The notes under the pieces: generated by a model
Databases searched by the model: none
The model's input: only the letters and a program-made list of their open reading frames with translations
What the model was told of the DNA's origin: nothing
Translations under genes and position numbers: made by a program
In this document: piece after piece, positions 43,439 to 52,022 of the stretch
Layout: every line of letters starts with the position of its first letter
Numbering within the stretch: position 1 is the first letter of the stretch
Assembly: GCA_003282985.1 (NCBI GenBank)
Contig: QBYE01000002.1
Span: 1 to 64,000, forward strand
Direction: 5' to 3'
DNA from: Pelagibacteraceae bacterium AG-325-E08
GTDB lineage: Bacteria; Pseudomonadota; Alphaproteobacteria; Pelagibacterales; Pelagibacteraceae
Length of the DNA: 64,000 nt

Positions 43439-44869
43439 TTAACTCTTATCTCCAACATAAACTGATACACCTCTAGAATTAATATCAACATCAAATTTCT
43501 TATGTAAAGGAGGAAAAGCTCTTTGTGAACAGTCTAATCTATCACATGTTCTACAAGAAACACCGATTGGTATTTCAGTAGTTTTATCTGTTACATTAAT
43601 GTTTTCTGTATAAACAAAATCTTTTGCATATTTGGCATCACATCCTAATCCTATAGATAAAATACTTTTGGATTGACCAAATCTTCCAATTCCTTTTTCA
43701 ACAGTTCTTGCAATACAAACATATTTTTCTCCATTGGTCATTTTACTCACTGCAGCTTGAATTACTCCTGGTCTTGTAAATGCTGAATAAACATTCCACC
43801 TTGGGCATGCTCCTCCATACCTAGGAATTTCAATTCCAGATAAAGAAAATCTTTTTGAAATATTTCCAGCCATATCTACTCTTAAAAAATGGAATGGGAT
43901 TCCTGGTAATTTAGGATCTTGTAAACAAGTAACTCTATGCGTAACTTGTTCAAAAGATGTTGCAAAGGTATTTTGCAAAAGCTCTAAATCATATTTAAGT
44001 TTTTTGCATTCAGTGTGGAAAGGTTTATAGGGCATTAGAATTGCAGCTCCACAATAATTTAATAAGGCTACTTTTGTTAATTTTTTAGACTCCTCAGAAG
44101 GAAATGTGAAAGTAGACAAATAGTCTTCGATCTCTTTAGTAGCTCCTTCTTGAGCAATTTGAGCAGCTGCATGAAGTTTTTTTGTCTCTAAAGAGCTATA
44201 ATCACTAAGTAATAATTCTTTTTTATTTTTATGGTAAATTTTTGAGAAAGGTTTGTCCTCTTCAGGAATTACATCTTTTACAGTAATTCCAAATTCTGTT
44301 TTTAAGTATTCACAAAGAGCTATATATCTAGTTCGATTATTTTTTTGAACTTTTTAAAATACCTTGTTTGCAAATTCCTCTAGCTTAGGAAAATAGTTTT
44401 TATTTTTTTGTAAAAAATCAGAAATAACTTCTCCAGGAAATGAGCTTTTTCTACCATCAACAATTTTACCAGATATTTTTTCAATCTTATTAATTAATTC
44501 ATGATCTTTTTTTTTTAAAATGTCCCCTAGCCTTACAATTGCTTTACCAATTTTAGGATTGGTTCCCACAAGATCTTTTACCTCTGGGCCTAAGATATCT
44601 AAATCCTCAAATAATTCATCATCAAGAATTTCGGACAAAGTATTTTCTAAGTTTAAATCTGTTTTTGAAGTTAATTGCGAAAGTTCAATGTTAAGTTTTT
44701 CACAAATTTTTAAGAGAAGATCTCCATCAATTTTCCGTTTTCCACCCTCAATTAAATTTAAGTAACTTGGTGAAATACTTAACTCCTCAGCAAGTTTATT
44801 TGCTTGAAGACCTAATTGTCTTCGAAAAGCCTTGATTTTTGGCCCAATTTTTAGATCTAATTGACTCAT
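43439..44869 (-). pseudogene. ScfR/RamB-type XRE regulator, interrupted by one in-frame TAA
   Basis: The frame from the ATG at 44869 encodes 171 residues with an XRE helix-turn-helix (KAFRRQLGLQANKLAEELSI, then SPSYLNLIEGGKRK), and stops at TAA (complement of 44354-44356). The same frame then runs open for a further 304 codons to 43439. It continues the family's middle region and ends with the cysteine motif SCRTCDRLDCSQRAFPP of the DUF2083-type short-chain acyl-CoA regulators. Without the stop the protein would be about 475 residues, the usual family length. The gene is divergent from aceA, as RamB-type regulators of acetate/glyoxylate genes often are. It may be a nonsense mutant, a sequencing error, a truncated HTH-only repressor or a readthrough case. 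Confidence 0.85.
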
Positions 44870-44877
44870 ATTTTCTA

Positions 44878-44981
44878 TTTGTAAATTTTGTAAATTTATT
44901 TTTACAAAATTTTTCTTTAATTTACAACACTTTTACACTTTTTTATAGATTTTGTAAATCCTGTAAATTATAAAGTTTACA
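44878..44981. promoter_or_regulatory. Cluster of TTTGTAAA repeats between the regulator and aceA
   Basis: Exact TTTGTAAA occurs at 44878-44885, 44887-44894 and 44951-44958, and its inverse TTTACAAA at 44901-44908. Partial copies lie at 44921 (TTTACAAC), 44931 (TTTTACAC), 44960 (CCTGTAAA) and 44976 (TTTACA). The motif resembles the TTTGCAAA core bound by RamB-type regulators, and the neighbour is such a regulator, so this is the likely operator for it and for the aceA transcript. Confidence 0.6.
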
Positions 44982-45142
44982 TGGACGAAAAATTAAAAAA
45001 CAGTGAAAATGAAGCTCAAATCATAAGACATGAAGACCTTGCTAGACACAATAGCAGAGGAATCTACATGAGAGATGATCATTGTGATTGGGGTTCAAGT
45101 GGAATGCAAGATCTAGTTGAGACCCTAAACGACTCAAACTAG
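44981..45142 (+). CDS. Unknown 53-aa protein upstream of aceA
   Basis: An ATG at 44981 opens a 53-residue acidic, soluble frame with central segments RHEDLARHNSRGIYMRDDHC and DWGSSGMQDLVETLND. There is one Cys and no membrane segment. It begins directly after the TTTGTAAA cluster and ends 61 bp before aceA, so it would be the first gene of the aceA transcript. No clear Shine-Dalgarno is visible (GTTTAC precedes the ATG). I recognise no family. It could be a leader gene or small regulator. Confidence 0.5.
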   Translation: MDEKLKNSENEAQIIRHEDLARHNSRGIYMRDDHCDWGSSGMQDLVETLNDSN

Positions 45143-45203
45143 TTCTAATTCATTCGACTTTATTCATTTCTTACTAAGACTTTAACATCATAGGATTATT
45201 ATA

Positions 45204-46478
45204 ATGAGTGCAGAAAATATCTCATATGACTTAAAAAGATTTGCAGGAATAAAAAGGGACTATACTCCTGAAGAAGTTGAAAGACTTAGAGGATCCATAA
45301 AAATTGAATATTCTATATGTAAACAACAATCTACTAAATTGTGGAAACTACTTAATTCTGAACCTTATGTGAATACACTAGGATCTTTATCCGGTAACCA
45401 CGCAGTTCAACACGCAAAAGCTGGATTAAAAGCGATTTATTTAAGTGGATGGCAGGTTGCAGCAGATGCTAACAGTGCTGGAGAGATGTACCCTGATCAA
45501 TCTCTATATCCATATGACAGTGCTCCAAAATTAGTTGAGTCAATGAATAATGCTTTAATAAGAGCTGATCAAATTCAACATATGGAATTAAAAGATGGTG
45601 ATATGAAGACAGAAAAAAGAGTTGATTATATGCTACCAATTATTGCAGATGGAGAGGCAGGTTTTGGTGGACCATTAAATGTATTTGAACTTGCAAAAAA
45701 ATTTATTAAAGCAGGTGCTGCAGGCGTTCACTTTGAAGATCAATTAGCTAGCGAAAAAAAATGTGGTCATATGGGTGGAAAAGTACTTGTTCCAACTGGT
45801 ACGATGATCAAAAATTTAAAGGCAGCAAGACTAGCTGCAGATATAGCGGATGTACCATTAATTATTTTAGCAAGAACTGATGCTAATGCCGCAAAACTAA
45901 TTACCAATGATCATGATGAAAATGATAAAACTTTCCTTACTGGTGAAAGATCTCCAGAAGGTTTTTATTATGTTAAAGCAGGTATTGATCAAGCAATATC
46001 AAGAGGTTTAGCTTACGCACCTTATTCAGATTTAATTTGGTGTGAAACTGCAACTCCTAATCTTGAAGAAGCAAAAAAATTTGCTGATGCTATTCATGAA
46101 AAATTTCCTGGAAAGCTTTTAGCTTATAATTGTTCACCTTCATTTAATTGGAAAAAACATTTGTCTGATAGTGAGATTGCGACTTTTCAACAAGAGATAA
46201 GTAAAATGGGCTATAAATTTCAATTCATTACATTAGCTGGATTTCATACTCAAAATATTGCAATTTTTGAATTAGCTGAAAAATATAAAAACGAAGGCAT
46301 GACAGCTTATTCAAAAATTCAAGAACAAGAATTTGCTCGTGAGAAAGATGGTTACACAAGTGTCAAACATCAAAGAGAAGTTGGTACTTCTTATTTTGAC
46401 GCTGTTTCTAACACTATAAGCAGTGGTAAAAGTTCAACAACAGCGATGGCAGGGTCAACAGAGTCCGAGCAATTCTAA
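45204..46478 (+). CDS. aceA: Isocitrate lyase
   Basis: AceA cleaves isocitrate to glyoxylate and succinate in the glyoxylate shunt. The 424-residue protein shows [29 protein letters not shown] near residue 55, [10 protein letters not shown] near 149 for Mg binding, [18 protein letters not shown] near 181 with the catalytic KKCGH loop, ARTDANAA near 224 and the [11 protein letters not shown] motif near 310. A Shine-Dalgarno AGGA lies upstream. It is divergent from the interrupted RamB-like regulator and followed by a good terminator. Malate synthase is not in the window. Confidence 0.96.
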   Translation: MSAENISYDLKRFAGIKRDYTPEEVERLRGSIKIEYSICKQQSTKLWKLLNSEPYVNTLGSLSGNHAVQHAKAGLKAIYLSGWQVAADANSAGEMYPDQSLYPYDSAPKLVESMNNALIRADQIQHMELKDGDMKTEKRVDYMLPIIADGEAGFGGPLNVFELAKKFIKAGAAGVHFEDQLASEKKCGHMGGKVLVPTGTMIKNLKAARLAADIADVPLIILARTDANAAKLITNDHDENDKTFLTGERSPEGFYYVKAGIDQAISRGLAYAPYSDLIWCETATPNLEEAKKFADAIHEKFPGKLLAYNCSPSFNWKKHLSDSEIATFQQEISKMGYKFQFITLAGFHTQNIAIFELAEKYKNEGMTAYSKIQEQEFAREKDGYTSVKHQREVGTSYFDAVSNTISSGKSSTTAMAGSTESEQF

Positions 46479-46505
46479 AACACAGTCCTCTTAAAAAAAA
46501 TAGTT

Positions 46506-46545
46506 ATCTAACTGGCCCAGAAATGGGTCTGTTAGATTATCAATT
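46506..46545 (+). terminator. Intrinsic terminator after aceA
   Basis: ATCTAAC (46506-46512) pairs with GTTAGAT (46531-46537), and CCCA (46516-46519) with TGGG (46524-46527), closing a GAAA tetraloop (46520-46523). A U-rich tract (CAATTTTTTC) follows. It begins 27 bp after the aceA stop. Confidence 0.85.
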
Positions 46546-46556
46546 TTTTCTTTAAA

Positions 46557-47483
46557 TTATTTTTTTTTGAATAATCTTGTTATAAATCTTAATTTCCATG
46601 AGATTATATTAAATAATCTTTTAAAATATAAACTGATAATAGTCTCATTTTTATATTTATTTACATCAATAATTTCATCAATTTTTAATGAACATGCACC
46701 CCTAATATCTTTAAAATTTTTACCTCTGAATTCTGGAAACTTATTAAAATAATTATTAGTAATATGCTCAATAAAGCAATTAGGATCAAGTTTGTTATTT
46801 ATTTCAGGCAACAGAGTTGCTTTGAAATAGTTAATATTTAAGGCGTTTAAACCTATTGAGGATCTTTCGGTTATTCCATAATTGTGTCTAAAATTATGGA
46901 CCTTTCTTTTGAAATTCCACCAGTTTGAATTAATAAAATCGTTAAATTGATTTTGATCATATATCCAAAAACAACAATAATTTTCTAAATCATTTATAAT
47001 AAAATTTTGTGAATTTAAGTTAAAAAATTTATTCAATTTTTCTGATATATGAATACTGTAATTTTCATTATTTTCGTTGTTTTTTTCATATATCAAAAAA
47101 CCTAAATTAAATTTATTTTCTGATAAACTTTTTTGGTATCTTAGATAATATTGTAAATTTCTTTCAGTAAACTTAATGTCGTGTTCCAGATACATATAGT
47201 AATCATAATTACCTTTTTGTTTTTGCATTTCTGGCCTAGTAAGCCAAGTCAAATAACCTTTTTTCAAATCATCATTATTAATTTGATGGTTAATTATATT
47301 GGCATCTAATTCTTTATCATTTAAAAAGTTATTATGGGTATGAATGAATATATCTGTTGGAAGAGAAAGTTTTTTTAGATTTAAAATATTTTCCTTTAAA
47401 TAATCAAATCTAGTTAAGTTTCTATATCCCTCTTTTTTTTCAGGATTTGGATTGTAAAAAGGTATATGAATAGATATAGACAT
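46557..47483 (-). CDS. Putative glycosyltransferase-like protein, surface glycan cluster
   Basis: The product is about 308 residues if it starts at the ATG complement 47481-47483 (SISIHIPFYNPN). The longer frame to 47579 adds a hydrophobic stretch and would overlap the divergent gene by 55 bp, so I reject that start. It is an Asn-, Lys- and Ile-rich soluble protein with YMYLEHDIKF near residue 103, where the Asp could play the role of a glycosyltransferase metal site, and WWNFKRKVHNFRHNYGITERS near 188. I cannot place it in a named family. Its neighbours are glycan genes. Confidence 0.6.
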   Translation of the reverse strand: MSISIHIPFYNPNPEKKEGYRNLTRFDYLKENILNLKKLSLPTDIFIHTHNNFLNDKELDANIINHQINNDDLKKGYLTWLTRPEMQKQKGNYDYYMYLEHDIKFTERNLQYYLRYQKSLSENKFNLGFLIYEKNNENNENYSIHISEKLNKFFNLNSQNFIINDLENYCCFWIYDQNQFNDFINSNWWNFKRKVHNFRHNYGITERSSIGLNALNINYFKATLLPEINNKLDPNCFIEHITNNYFNKFPEFRGKNFKDIRGACSLKIDEIIDVNKYKNETIISLYFKRLFNIISWKLRFITRLFKKK

Positions 47484-47524
47484 TTTTAAAATTAAAATTA
47501 TAAACAAATTTAACATTTTTAATA

Positions 47525-48478
47525 ATGAAAAAAATATTAATAACGGGTGGAACAGGATATCTTGGTAGGAATTTAGCACTTTTTTACAAAAACAAATATA
47601 AAGTCTTTATTGGTGCAAGAAACAATAAACAAAATTTTTTAGTAAAAAACTTAACAAATTGTGAAGTGGTTCCTCTTGATGTTTCTAACATTGAGTCTGT
47701 AAATGATTGCTTAAACTATTCTAAGCCTGACATTGTTATTCATGCGGCTGCTACTAAATTTGTTGATCTATCTGAAAAATTTCCTTTTGAATGTATTGAT
47801 ATAAACATTGTTGGATCAGCTAACATAGCAAGAGCATGCTTAAATAAAAAAATTCCTACAGTAATTGGTGTATCAACAGATAAGGCATCGCCACCTATTA
47901 AAAATATTTATGGTTTAAGTAAATCATGTATGGAAAGACTTTTTTCCTCTATTGAGCCTTACGGTAAAACAAAATTTATCTGTGTTAGATATGGAAATGT
48001 GACATGGTCAACAGGTTCAGTGCTTCCTATTTGGAAGCAAATGTTCAATAAAAACAAAACTATTTTAACTACAGGACCTAACATGAGAAGATTTTTTTTC
48101 TCAGTTGATGAAGCTGTAAGTTTAATTGATCAAGCATTAAAATTAAAAACTAAGTTGGCTGGTAAAATTCTTTCTGCAGAAATGAAATCATCGAAAATGA
48201 TAGATATTTTAAAAGTCTGGATTAAAAAATTTGGTGGAAATTACAAAATAATACAAACTAGAAAAGGGGATAGATTAGATGAGTATTTAATTGGAGAAGA
48301 TGAATTAAAATACGCTGAAGTTTTAAAGATTAAAAACAAAAAATATTTTGTTATAAATTTTAATAAATTATCAAAAAGACCACTTAAAAAAATTGTTTCT
48401 TCAAAAGATGCTAAAAAATTATTACAGTCTGAAATAGAAAAGATAATTCAATTTGGACTAAGATCTAATGAGCTCTAA
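47525..48478 (+). CDS. NAD-dependent sugar epimerase/dehydratase (PseB/CapD-like SDR)
   Basis: The 317-residue extended short-chain dehydrogenase opens with ITGGTGYLGRNLA (NAD-binding glycine motif). It has VIHAAATKFVDLSEKFPFE near residue 72, and STDKASPPIKNIYGLSKSCME near residue 117 containing the active-site Tyr and Lys in YGLSK. These match UDP-GlcNAc 4,6-dehydratase/5-epimerase types such as PseB and CapD. It probably makes a modified nucleotide sugar for a surface glycan. It overlaps the nucleotidyltransferase by 11 bp. Confidence 0.85.
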   Translation: MKKILITGGTGYLGRNLALFYKNKYKVFIGARNNKQNFLVKNLTNCEVVPLDVSNIESVNDCLNYSKPDIVIHAAATKFVDLSEKFPFECIDINIVGSANIARACLNKKIPTVIGVSTDKASPPIKNIYGLSKSCMERLFSSIEPYGKTKFICVRYGNVTWSTGSVLPIWKQMFNKNKTILTTGPNMRRFFFSVDEAVSLIDQALKLKTKLAGKILSAEMKSSKMIDILKVWIKKFGGNYKIIQTRKGDRLDEYLIGEDELKYAEVLKIKNKKYFVINFNKLSKRPLKKIVSSKDAKKLLQSEIEKIIQFGLRSNEL

Positions 48479-49148
48479 AAAAATTAATCATGCTTTTATT
48501 ATGGCTGCTGGTCGTGGAACTCGACTAAGACCTTTGACAAAAAAAATACCTAAAGGATTAATAAAATTTAAACAAACATCATTAATAGCAAACGGAATAA
48601 AAAAACTTAAAAAATATATAGATTTCATCCATATTTCAGTGGGTTATAAAGGCCCAATACTCGCTAAGCATCTAATAGAAGAAAAAGTATCATCTATCAT
48701 TAATACAGATAAAAAAGGAAACTCATGGTGGATTTTTAATTCAATATTTAAATCTTTTGACACACCTATGTACGTTCTTACTTGTGATAATGTTACTAAT
48801 ATCGATTTTAAAAAAATTGAGAAAGACTATTATAGAAAAGGTCAGCCTATTTGCATGATAATACCTACAAAGCCAATTAAAGGTTTAGCAGGAGACTACA
48901 TATTTAGAAAAAAAAATATTATTCAAGGATTATCAAGAAAGATTAAATCAGATATTTATTGTACTGGCATTCAAGTATTAAATCCAAAAAAAATAAATGA
49001 TAAGATTAAGTCTACAGACGATTTTAATATTCTTTGGAAAAGATTAATAAAAATTAATCAGCTATATGTTTCTGATGTTATGCCAAAAAAATGGTATACT
49101 GTAGATAACGTGGACAATTACAAAAAGTTAAAAAAAATTTTCAAATAG
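48468..49148 (+). CDS. Sugar-phosphate nucleotidyltransferase-like protein
   Basis: The 226-residue protein has the NTP-transferase signature FIMAAGRGTRLRPLTKKIPKGLI near residue 8, which contains the G-x-G-T-R-x-x-P-x-T loop and the catalytic Lys. VLTCDNVTNIDF near residue 103 gives the metal-binding Asp. It would activate a sugar phosphate (or phosphocholine-type group) as a nucleotide conjugate. It overlaps the SDR gene by 11 bp and is followed after 3 bp by the DmdA/GcvT-like gene, in the same direction. Confidence 0.85.
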   Translation: MSSKKINHAFIMAAGRGTRLRPLTKKIPKGLIKFKQTSLIANGIKKLKKYIDFIHISVGYKGPILAKHLIEEKVSSIINTDKKGNSWWIFNSIFKSFDTPMYVLTCDNVTNIDFKKIEKDYYRKGQPICMIIPTKPIKGLAGDYIFRKKNIIQGLSRKIKSDIYCTGIQVLNPKKINDKIKSTDDFNILWKRLIKINQLYVSDVMPKKWYTVDNVDNYKKLKKIFK

Positions 49149-49151
49149 TAG

Positions 49152-50291
49152 ATGATAAATAAAAACTTCGGTTTTGGAACTCAGATTAGAAAATCTCCGT
49201 ATTTTGACTCTACCGTAAAATGGGGAGCAACAGGATTTTCTGTGTATAATCATATGTATATTCCAAGAGATTTTGGAAATCCTGAACAAAATTTTTGGAA
49301 TTTGATAAAAAAATCTATACTTTGTGATGTCTCTGTTGAAAGACAGGTAGAAATTACAGGTCCTGATGCTTATAAATTTGTTCAACTACTAACTCCTAGA
49401 GATTTATCAAAACTTTCTATTGGTCAATGTAAATATGTTCTAATTACAAATGATGATGGAGGAATATTAAACGATCCTGTGCTTCTTAGATTAGCAGAAA
49501 ATCATTTTTGGTTATCTCTTGCAGATAGTGATATTTTGCTATGGGCTCAAGGTGTAGCTATAAATTCAACATTGAATGTTAAAATTGTTGAACCAGATGT
49601 TTCTCCTTTGCAATTACAAGGACCTACATCAGCTCAAATAATGATTAAATTATTTGGTGAAGATATTAAAAATCTTAAATATTATTGGTTTAAAGAATAT
49701 AATTTAGATGGAATTCCACTTATTATTTCTAGAACTGGATGGTCTAGTGAATTTGGTTATGAAATTTTTTTAAGAGATGGAACTAAAGGAAATCAGCTTT
49801 ATGAAAAAATTATGAAAGCTGGAAAAGAATATGGTGTTGAGCCAGGTCATACATCATCAATAAGAAGAATTGAAGGCGGGATGCTATCATATCACGCTGA
49901 TGCTGACATTAATACAAATCCATTCGAGTTGGGTCTTGATAGATTGGTAAATTTAGATAGTGAAATTAATTTTATAGGAAAAAAAGCTTTAAAAAAAATT
50001 AAACATGACGGAATTAAAAGAAAGCAAGTTGGTTTAGAACTTAATTGTGAACCTTTAAAAGGACCCAACACAACTTTTTGGCCAGCTTATAAATATGACA
50101 AAAGAATTGGTAAAGTAACTTCAGCTGTTTATTCCCCAAGACTAAAAAAGAATATAGCACTTGCAATGATTGAAATAGATCATTCAAAAGTTGGAAATCA
50201 AATTACTATTATAATTGATGATAAAAAAATTAATTCTTTAATTATAGAAAAACCTTTTTATGATCCACAAAAAAAAATAGCGTCTAGTTAA
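49152..50291 (+). CDS. DmdA/GcvT-family tetrahydrofolate-dependent methyltransferase-like protein
   Basis: The 379-residue protein belongs to the aminomethyltransferase (GcvT) superfamily, with its three-domain order. FGTQIRKSPYFDSTVKWGATG and YNHMYIPRDFG come first, then DVSVERQVEITGPDA near residue 56, LLTPRDLSKLSIGQCKYVL near 79, GGILNDPVLLRLAENHFWLSLADSD near 102 and SPLQLQGPTS near 152. These are closer to the DMSP demethylase DmdA branch than to glycine-cleavage T-protein, as I recall them. Whether it demethylates DMSP or another methylated compound cannot be settled here. It sits after glycan genes and converges with a hydroxyacid dehydrogenase (4-bp overlap). Confidence 0.75.
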   Translation: MINKNFGFGTQIRKSPYFDSTVKWGATGFSVYNHMYIPRDFGNPEQNFWNLIKKSILCDVSVERQVEITGPDAYKFVQLLTPRDLSKLSIGQCKYVLITNDDGGILNDPVLLRLAENHFWLSLADSDILLWAQGVAINSTLNVKIVEPDVSPLQLQGPTSAQIMIKLFGEDIKNLKYYWFKEYNLDGIPLIISRTGWSSEFGYEIFLRDGTKGNQLYEKIMKAGKEYGVEPGHTSSIRRIEGGMLSYHADADINTNPFELGLDRLVNLDSEINFIGKKALKKIKHDGIKRKQVGLELNCEPLKGPNTTFWPAYKYDKRIGKVTSAVYSPRLKKNIALAMIEIDHSKVGNQITIIIDDKKINSLIIEKPFYDPQKKIASS

Positions 50292-51250
50292 AGCTTCACA
50301 ATCTTTGTTTTTTCAATTTTACCCTCAAAGAAATCAATAATATTTTGTGCAGTTTCAAGACTCATATTTTCTAAACATTCTTTAGTAAACGTTGCTGCAT
50401 GAGGGCTTAATAATACTCTTTTATTTTTAAGTAATGGATTGTCTTTATCTGGTGGTTCTTTTTCAAAAACATCTAAACCAGCAAATGATATAATGCTATT
50501 GTTTAAAGCTGTATTTAAATCATTTTCATTAACTACACCACCCCTTGAAGCATTTATAATAATTGAACTTTTTTTCATTAAAGAAATTTCTTTATAAGAA
50601 ATCATATTTTTAGTTTTTTCAGTTAAAGGTACACTCATAGAGACAATATCTGCTTCTTTTAAAGTATCCTCTAAATTAGTTATTTTTTTTCCACCTAATG
50701 ATTTTATTGTTTTTTCATCTATATAAGGATCATAAACCAACACATTCATATCAAAGCCAAGACATTTTTTAATTAATTTTTTTCCTATACGACCAAAACC
50801 AATAATCAATATTTTTTTATTAAAAACTTCAAAGTTATCATTAATTTGTAAATGAATTGCTTTATGAAAATTACCTTCTCTAACCATTTGATCAAACATT
50901 TCTCGACCTTTATATATATTTAGGATCATGAACATAATATGTTCTGCAGGTGAGGTAGAGGTTGAGTTATGAGTAACTAGAAGCGTAATATTATTTTCTT
51001 TAATATAGTTCGTATCTACATTGTCATAGCCCACACCATGTCTAGCGATTACTTTAAGTTTTTTACAATTTTTAAGTATTTCATAATCCAATTTTCCACG
51101 TCTTAAAGTTACACCATCATATTTTGGTAAAATTTTTAAAAGGTTCTCTCTGGATAAATCTGTGATCAAATCAACACTTAAATCTTTATTTGATTTAAGT
51201 AATTCGATGCCCCTACTATTCATAGTATCTATTATTCCAATTTTATACAT
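50288..51250 (-). CDS. D-2-hydroxyacid dehydrogenase (phosphoglycerate-dehydrogenase-like)
   Basis: The 320-residue protein is in the D-isomer-specific 2-hydroxyacid dehydrogenase family. The NAD-binding motif is IIGFGRIGKKLIKKC near residue 143. The catalytic residues are Arg in INASRGGVVNE near 233, Glu in DVFEKEPP near 262 and His in LLSPHAATFT near 282. KVIARHGVGYDNVD near residue 68 is typical of SerA-like members, but there is no ACT domain. The substrate may be 3-phosphoglycerate or another 2-hydroxyacid. It lies 4 bp after the ABC-2 permease gene. Confidence 0.87.
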   Translation of the reverse strand: MYKIGIIDTMNSRGIELLKSNKDLSVDLITDLSRENLLKILPKYDGVTLRRGKLDYEILKNCKKLKVIARHGVGYDNVDTNYIKENNITLLVTHNSTSTSPAEHIMFMILNIYKGREMFDQMVREGNFHKAIHLQINDNFEVFNKKILIIGFGRIGKKLIKKCLGFDMNVLVYDPYIDEKTIKSLGGKKITNLEDTLKEADIVSMSVPLTEKTKNMISYKEISLMKKSSIIINASRGGVVNENDLNTALNNSIISFAGLDVFEKEPPDKDNPLLKNKRVLLSPHAATFTKECLENMSLETAQNIIDFFEGKIEKTKIVKL

Positions 51251-51254
51251 ACAT

Positions 51255-52022
51255 TTATGACTTAATATTATATCCTCTTTTTAGAAGTATAGTGACCATT
51301 GTCACACAAATAATTAAAAATAAAATCATTAGACCAATACTTATCCAAATATTAAAGTCAGACACACCATAAAATGAAAATCTTAAGCCATCAATTAGAT
51401 AAACCACTGGATTAAAATAAGAAACAGTTTGCCAGAAAGGTGGCAACATATCTAAAGAGTATAAGCTTCCCCCTAAAAAAACCATTGGTGTAATAACTAA
51501 TGATGGAATGATAGACATTTGCTCAAAGTTTTTACTAACAACTCCAATTAAAAAACCAAATAATGCAAAAGTGAAAGAGACTAAAATTAACAAGAATATC
51601 ATTAACATTGGATATTCAACAGTTACCTCAGCAAAAAATGAAGCAGTGGCATAAATTACAGCACCTACGATTAAGGTTTTGGTGGCACCTGCTCCAACAA
51701 AAGCTAAAACAGTTTCAAGTGTTGAAATAGGTGCTGCTAAAATCTCATTAATCGTTCCATTAAATTTTGGAAAAAATATTCCAAAAGAAGTGTTACTTAT
51801 TGATTGAGTAAGTAGCGTTAGCATCAATAAACCTGGAACGATATATGAACCATAGCTTACACCATCAATTTTTTGTATATAACCACCAATCACTGAACCA
51901 AAAACAACAAAATATAATGATGTGGATATTACTGGTGAGAGAAGAGATTGACCTACAGTTCTTAAGAATCTATTCATCTCATGAACATATATAGCTTTAA
52001 AACCATAATAATTAAATTTCAT
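51255..52022 (-). CDS. ABC-2 type exporter permease
   Basis: The 255-residue membrane protein has six hydrophobic segments and the ABC-2 family features. It starts with a short cytoplasmic helix (YVHEMNRFLRTVGQ), has SYGSYIVPGLLMLTLLTQS near residue 77, a FLGGSLYSLDMLPPFWQ loop near residue 183 and NPVVYLIDGLRFSFYG near 211. It overlaps the ATPase gene by 11 bp, forming a two-gene exporter. Such pairs export drugs, polysaccharide or lipids; the substrate is unknown. Confidence 0.9.
   Translation of the reverse strand: MKFNYYGFKAIYVHEMNRFLRTVGQSLLSPVISTSLYFVVFGSVIGGYIQKIDGVSYGSYIVPGLLMLTLLTQSISNTSFGIFFPKFNGTINEILAAPISTLETVLAFVGAGATKTLIVGAVIYATASFFAEVTVEYPMLMIFLLILVSFTFALFGFLIGVVSKNFEQMSIIPSLVITPMVFLGGSLYSLDMLPPFWQTVSYFNPVVYLIDGLRFSFYGVSDFNIWISIGLMILFLIICVTMVTILLKRGYNIKS

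Noticed and set aside
43439..44119. Independent 226-residue gene starting at TTG
   Set aside because: The frame is the in-frame continuation of the regulator past the TAA, with no ribosome binding site at the TTG; it is better seen as part of an interrupted gene.
47484..47579. Longer N-terminal extension of the glycosyltransferase-like gene
   Set aside because: It would overlap the divergent SDR by 55 bp and adds a hydrophobic stretch ahead of a natural SISIHIPFYNPN start.
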